A DNA stretch of 64,000 nucleotides from Porticoccaceae bacterium (lineage in GTDB: Bacteria > Pseudomonadota > Gammaproteobacteria > Pseudomonadales > Porticoccaceae): NCBI GenBank assembly GCA_018654575.1, contig JABILI010000035.1, forward strand, positions 1-64,000, written 5' to 3'. The position numbers and the translations under genes are program-made. Shown piece by piece: positions 62,494-64,000 of this stretch (the first letter of the stretch is position 1; each line of letters begins with the position of its first letter). The notes under the pieces are model-generated. The model saw only the letters and a program-made list of their open reading frames with translations, did no database searches and was not told where the DNA came from.

Positions 62494-64000
62494 CTAGTTA
62501 ACATTTTCGAATCGTTTTCTTTGGCTCGATGATGGTATACCCATACCTTCTCTATATTTGGCAACAGTCCTTCGTGCCACGTGAATACCTTGTTCTTCAA
62601 GAAGAACCATTAACTTATTATCACTTAATGGTTTCGATGTTTTTTCGGTACTAATAAGAGTCTTTAGGATAGCGCAAACTGCTGTCGATGAACACTCTCC
62701 TCCTCCGACTGTACTTACGTGACTGGAAAAGAAATACTTTAGTTCAAAAATTCCCCGTGGCGTTGCTAGGTATTTATTGGTAGTGACTCGAGAAATAGTT
62801 GACTCGTGAAGATCTAATTTGATGGCGATATCTGATAGAACCATCGGCCTCATTGCTATTGGCCCATGGTCTAAAAATCCTTGCTGTAACTCAATAATAG
62901 AAATAGAAACTCGCATTAATGTGTCATTTCTGCTCTCGAGGCTACGCAGGAACCATTTTGCCTCGGCAAGGTTATCTTTTAGAAATTGGTTTTGGTTGCT
63001 GTCGTCCGACCGTTTTATTAAGTTGGCATAGAGGTCATTGATTTTTAGGCGAGGCGCATTGCCATCGTTAAGCCTGACTCGCCAGCGGCCTGATAATTTT
63101 TCTACGTAGGCATCGGGTACAATATATTCAGCCGGATTAACGGTTAAAGCCTCACCAGGCCTAGGGTTAAGGGTGCGAATTAGCTTTAAGCCCCCTTGAA
63201 GATCTTCTTGGCTATAGCGCGTTTTTTTAGCAAGATTGACTAAGTCAATCGACGCAATATCTTGTAAGAATTCAGAGGCTAGTCTAATAGCCTGATTCCT
63301 GTAGGGTGTATCTAAGGATAGTTGATGAAGCTGGATGGTTAAACATTCACTTATATCTCGTGCAAACACCCCGGGAGGATCAAATTGCTGTAAACGACGC
63401 AGTACAGTCGCCAACTCATTTTCCTCGATAGGATCTTGTGTATTTTCACTTATCGTAGAAGAGGCAATATCAGCAAGATTTTCGCTAATGAACCCAGAGG
63501 GACTAACAGCATCTATATAGGCTTCAGCAATCTCTCGGTCACGGTCTGAGAAGGGAGTAAGGTTGAGTTGCCACGTTAAGTGATCTTGGAGTGACTCGGT
63601 TACTGTGTAAACCTGCTCCCAATTACTTTCAGAGGCTCCACTGGAGACCTGCATGGTAGGGCTGTAGACTTCGCCCCAATTAGCATCAACGGGTAAATCT
63701 TGAGGTTTTTCAGTCTGCCAAGTGTGATCTAATTCAGTTTCGGTAACAGCTTTATCGGTGGCATCAACGACAGTTTGTCGCAGATTACCGTCGTCTGCGT
63801 TCAAGTCAACGGCAACAGTATCATTTGGGGCTGACGAATCCTGGTGTTGCTCAGTATTAGTTGTACTAGCATTGTCATCGTCTATTTCAAGCAAAGGATT
63901 GCTATAGACCTGCTCAATTATTTCTTGATGCAATTCAATCGTGGATAGTTGCAGTAACTTGATGGCCTGTTGCAGTTGCGGGGTCATAGTCAGCTGCTGA
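62494..64000 (-). CDS. rpoN: RNA polymerase sigma-54 factor RpoN, 5' end beyond window
   Basis: RpoN directs RNA polymerase to -24/-12 promoters with AAA activators. The visible part covers most of region I (QQLTMTPQLQQAIKLLQLST), the acidic region II, the core-binding domain and the C-terminal DNA-binding region with helix-turn-helix and the RpoN box ARRTVAKYREGMGIPSS. The track starts at the ATG at 63987, but the open frame continues upstream as QQLT, a conserved part of RpoN, so the true start lies past 64000. Only about 15 residues are likely missing. Confidence 0.96.
   Translation of the reverse strand, partial: QQLTMTPQLQQAIKLLQLSTIELHQEIIEQVYSNPLLEIDDDNASTTNTEQHQDSSAPNDTVAVDLNADDGNLRQTVVDATDKAVTETELDHTWQTEKPQDLPVDANWGEVYSPTMQVSSGASESNWEQVYTVTESLQDHLTWQLNLTPFSDRDREIAEAYIDAVSPSGFISENLADIASSTISENTQDPIEENELATVLRRLQQFDPPGVFARDISECLTIQLHQLSLDTPYRNQAIRLASEFLQDIASIDLVNLAKKTRYSQEDLQGGLKLIRTLNPRPGEALTVNPAEYIVPDAYVEKLSGRWRVRLNDGNAPRLKINDLYANLIKRSDDSNQNQFLKDNLAEAKWFLRSLESRNDTLMRVSISIIELQQGFLDHGPIAMRPMVLSDIAIKLDLHESTISRVTTNKYLATPRGIFELKYFFSSHVSTVGGGECSSTAVCAILKTLISTEKTSKPLSDNKLMVLLEEQGIHVARRTVAKYREGMGIPSSSQRKRFENVN

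Overview
The window reads as a contiguous, gene-dense chromosomal segment of a moderate-to-low GC gammaproteobacterium. The conserved blocks leuS // lnt-corC-ybeY-phoH-miaB, gatCAB / mreBCD-maf / yhdP-nit and rpoN-hpf-ptsN-rapZ-ptsO are gammaproteobacterial. The mix of DUF1820, a GspA/GspB-equipped type II secretion locus, aceK, bactofilin and B12 scavenging suggests a marine heterotroph near the Cellvibrionales (SAR92/OM60-like). The clade is inference; the class is well supported. I saw no tRNA, rRNA, CRISPR array, insertion sequence or prophage.

Layout. 1-6.1 kb (minus): the start of leuS, a periplasmic peroxiredoxin, lnt, corC/ybeX, ybeY, phoH/ybeZ and miaB. 6.2-19.3 kb (plus): a DUF1820 gene, then a compact type II secretion operon in the order gspE-F-G-H-I-J-K-L-M-C-D-A-B, without the prepilin peptidase. 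19.3-24.6 kb: aceK, then a two-gene replication cassette (a protein with three DnaT-like repeats overlapping a lambda-P-like protein), divergent from radA across an intergenic region with a LexA-box-like sequence, then a small ABM-type protein. 24.7-30.5 kb: a cobalamin riboswitch followed by btuB, a decayed ATP-pyrophosphatase gene, cobO, btuC, btuD and btuF, forming a B12 uptake and adenosylation unit. 30.5-36 kb: amtB with a candidate sigma-54 promoter, two unrecognised envelope proteins, a hotdog thioesterase and ettA.

36.1-37.3 kb holds the most unusual part: three very small hydrophobic proteins sharing a P-x-x-GG core followed by an AG motif, each followed by its own intrinsic terminator. 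No function is recognised. 37.3-47 kb carries a saccharopine-dehydrogenase-like protein, a GST, an ABC exporter, a YheS-like ABC-F protein, a bactofilin, a methyltransferase-like protein, an SDR, a class II aldolase-like protein and a TauD-like dioxygenase. 47-50.3 kb is gatCAB, divergent from mreBCD-maf (50.6-53.7 kb). Between maf and yhdP, where rng (RNase G) commonly sits, there is only an apparent C-terminal remnant. yhdP and a nitrilase-family gene follow. 58.6-64 kb (minus) runs yjgA, mgtE, ptsO, rapZ, ptsN, hpf and rpoN, the last running off the right edge.

Much of the window serves the cell envelope and growth: lipoprotein maturation, secretion, cell shape, AsmA-like lipid transport and nitrogen-PTS regulation. 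Two gene remnants (rng and the pyrophosphatase) and the absence of tldD/pmbA from their usual place suggest ongoing gene loss.
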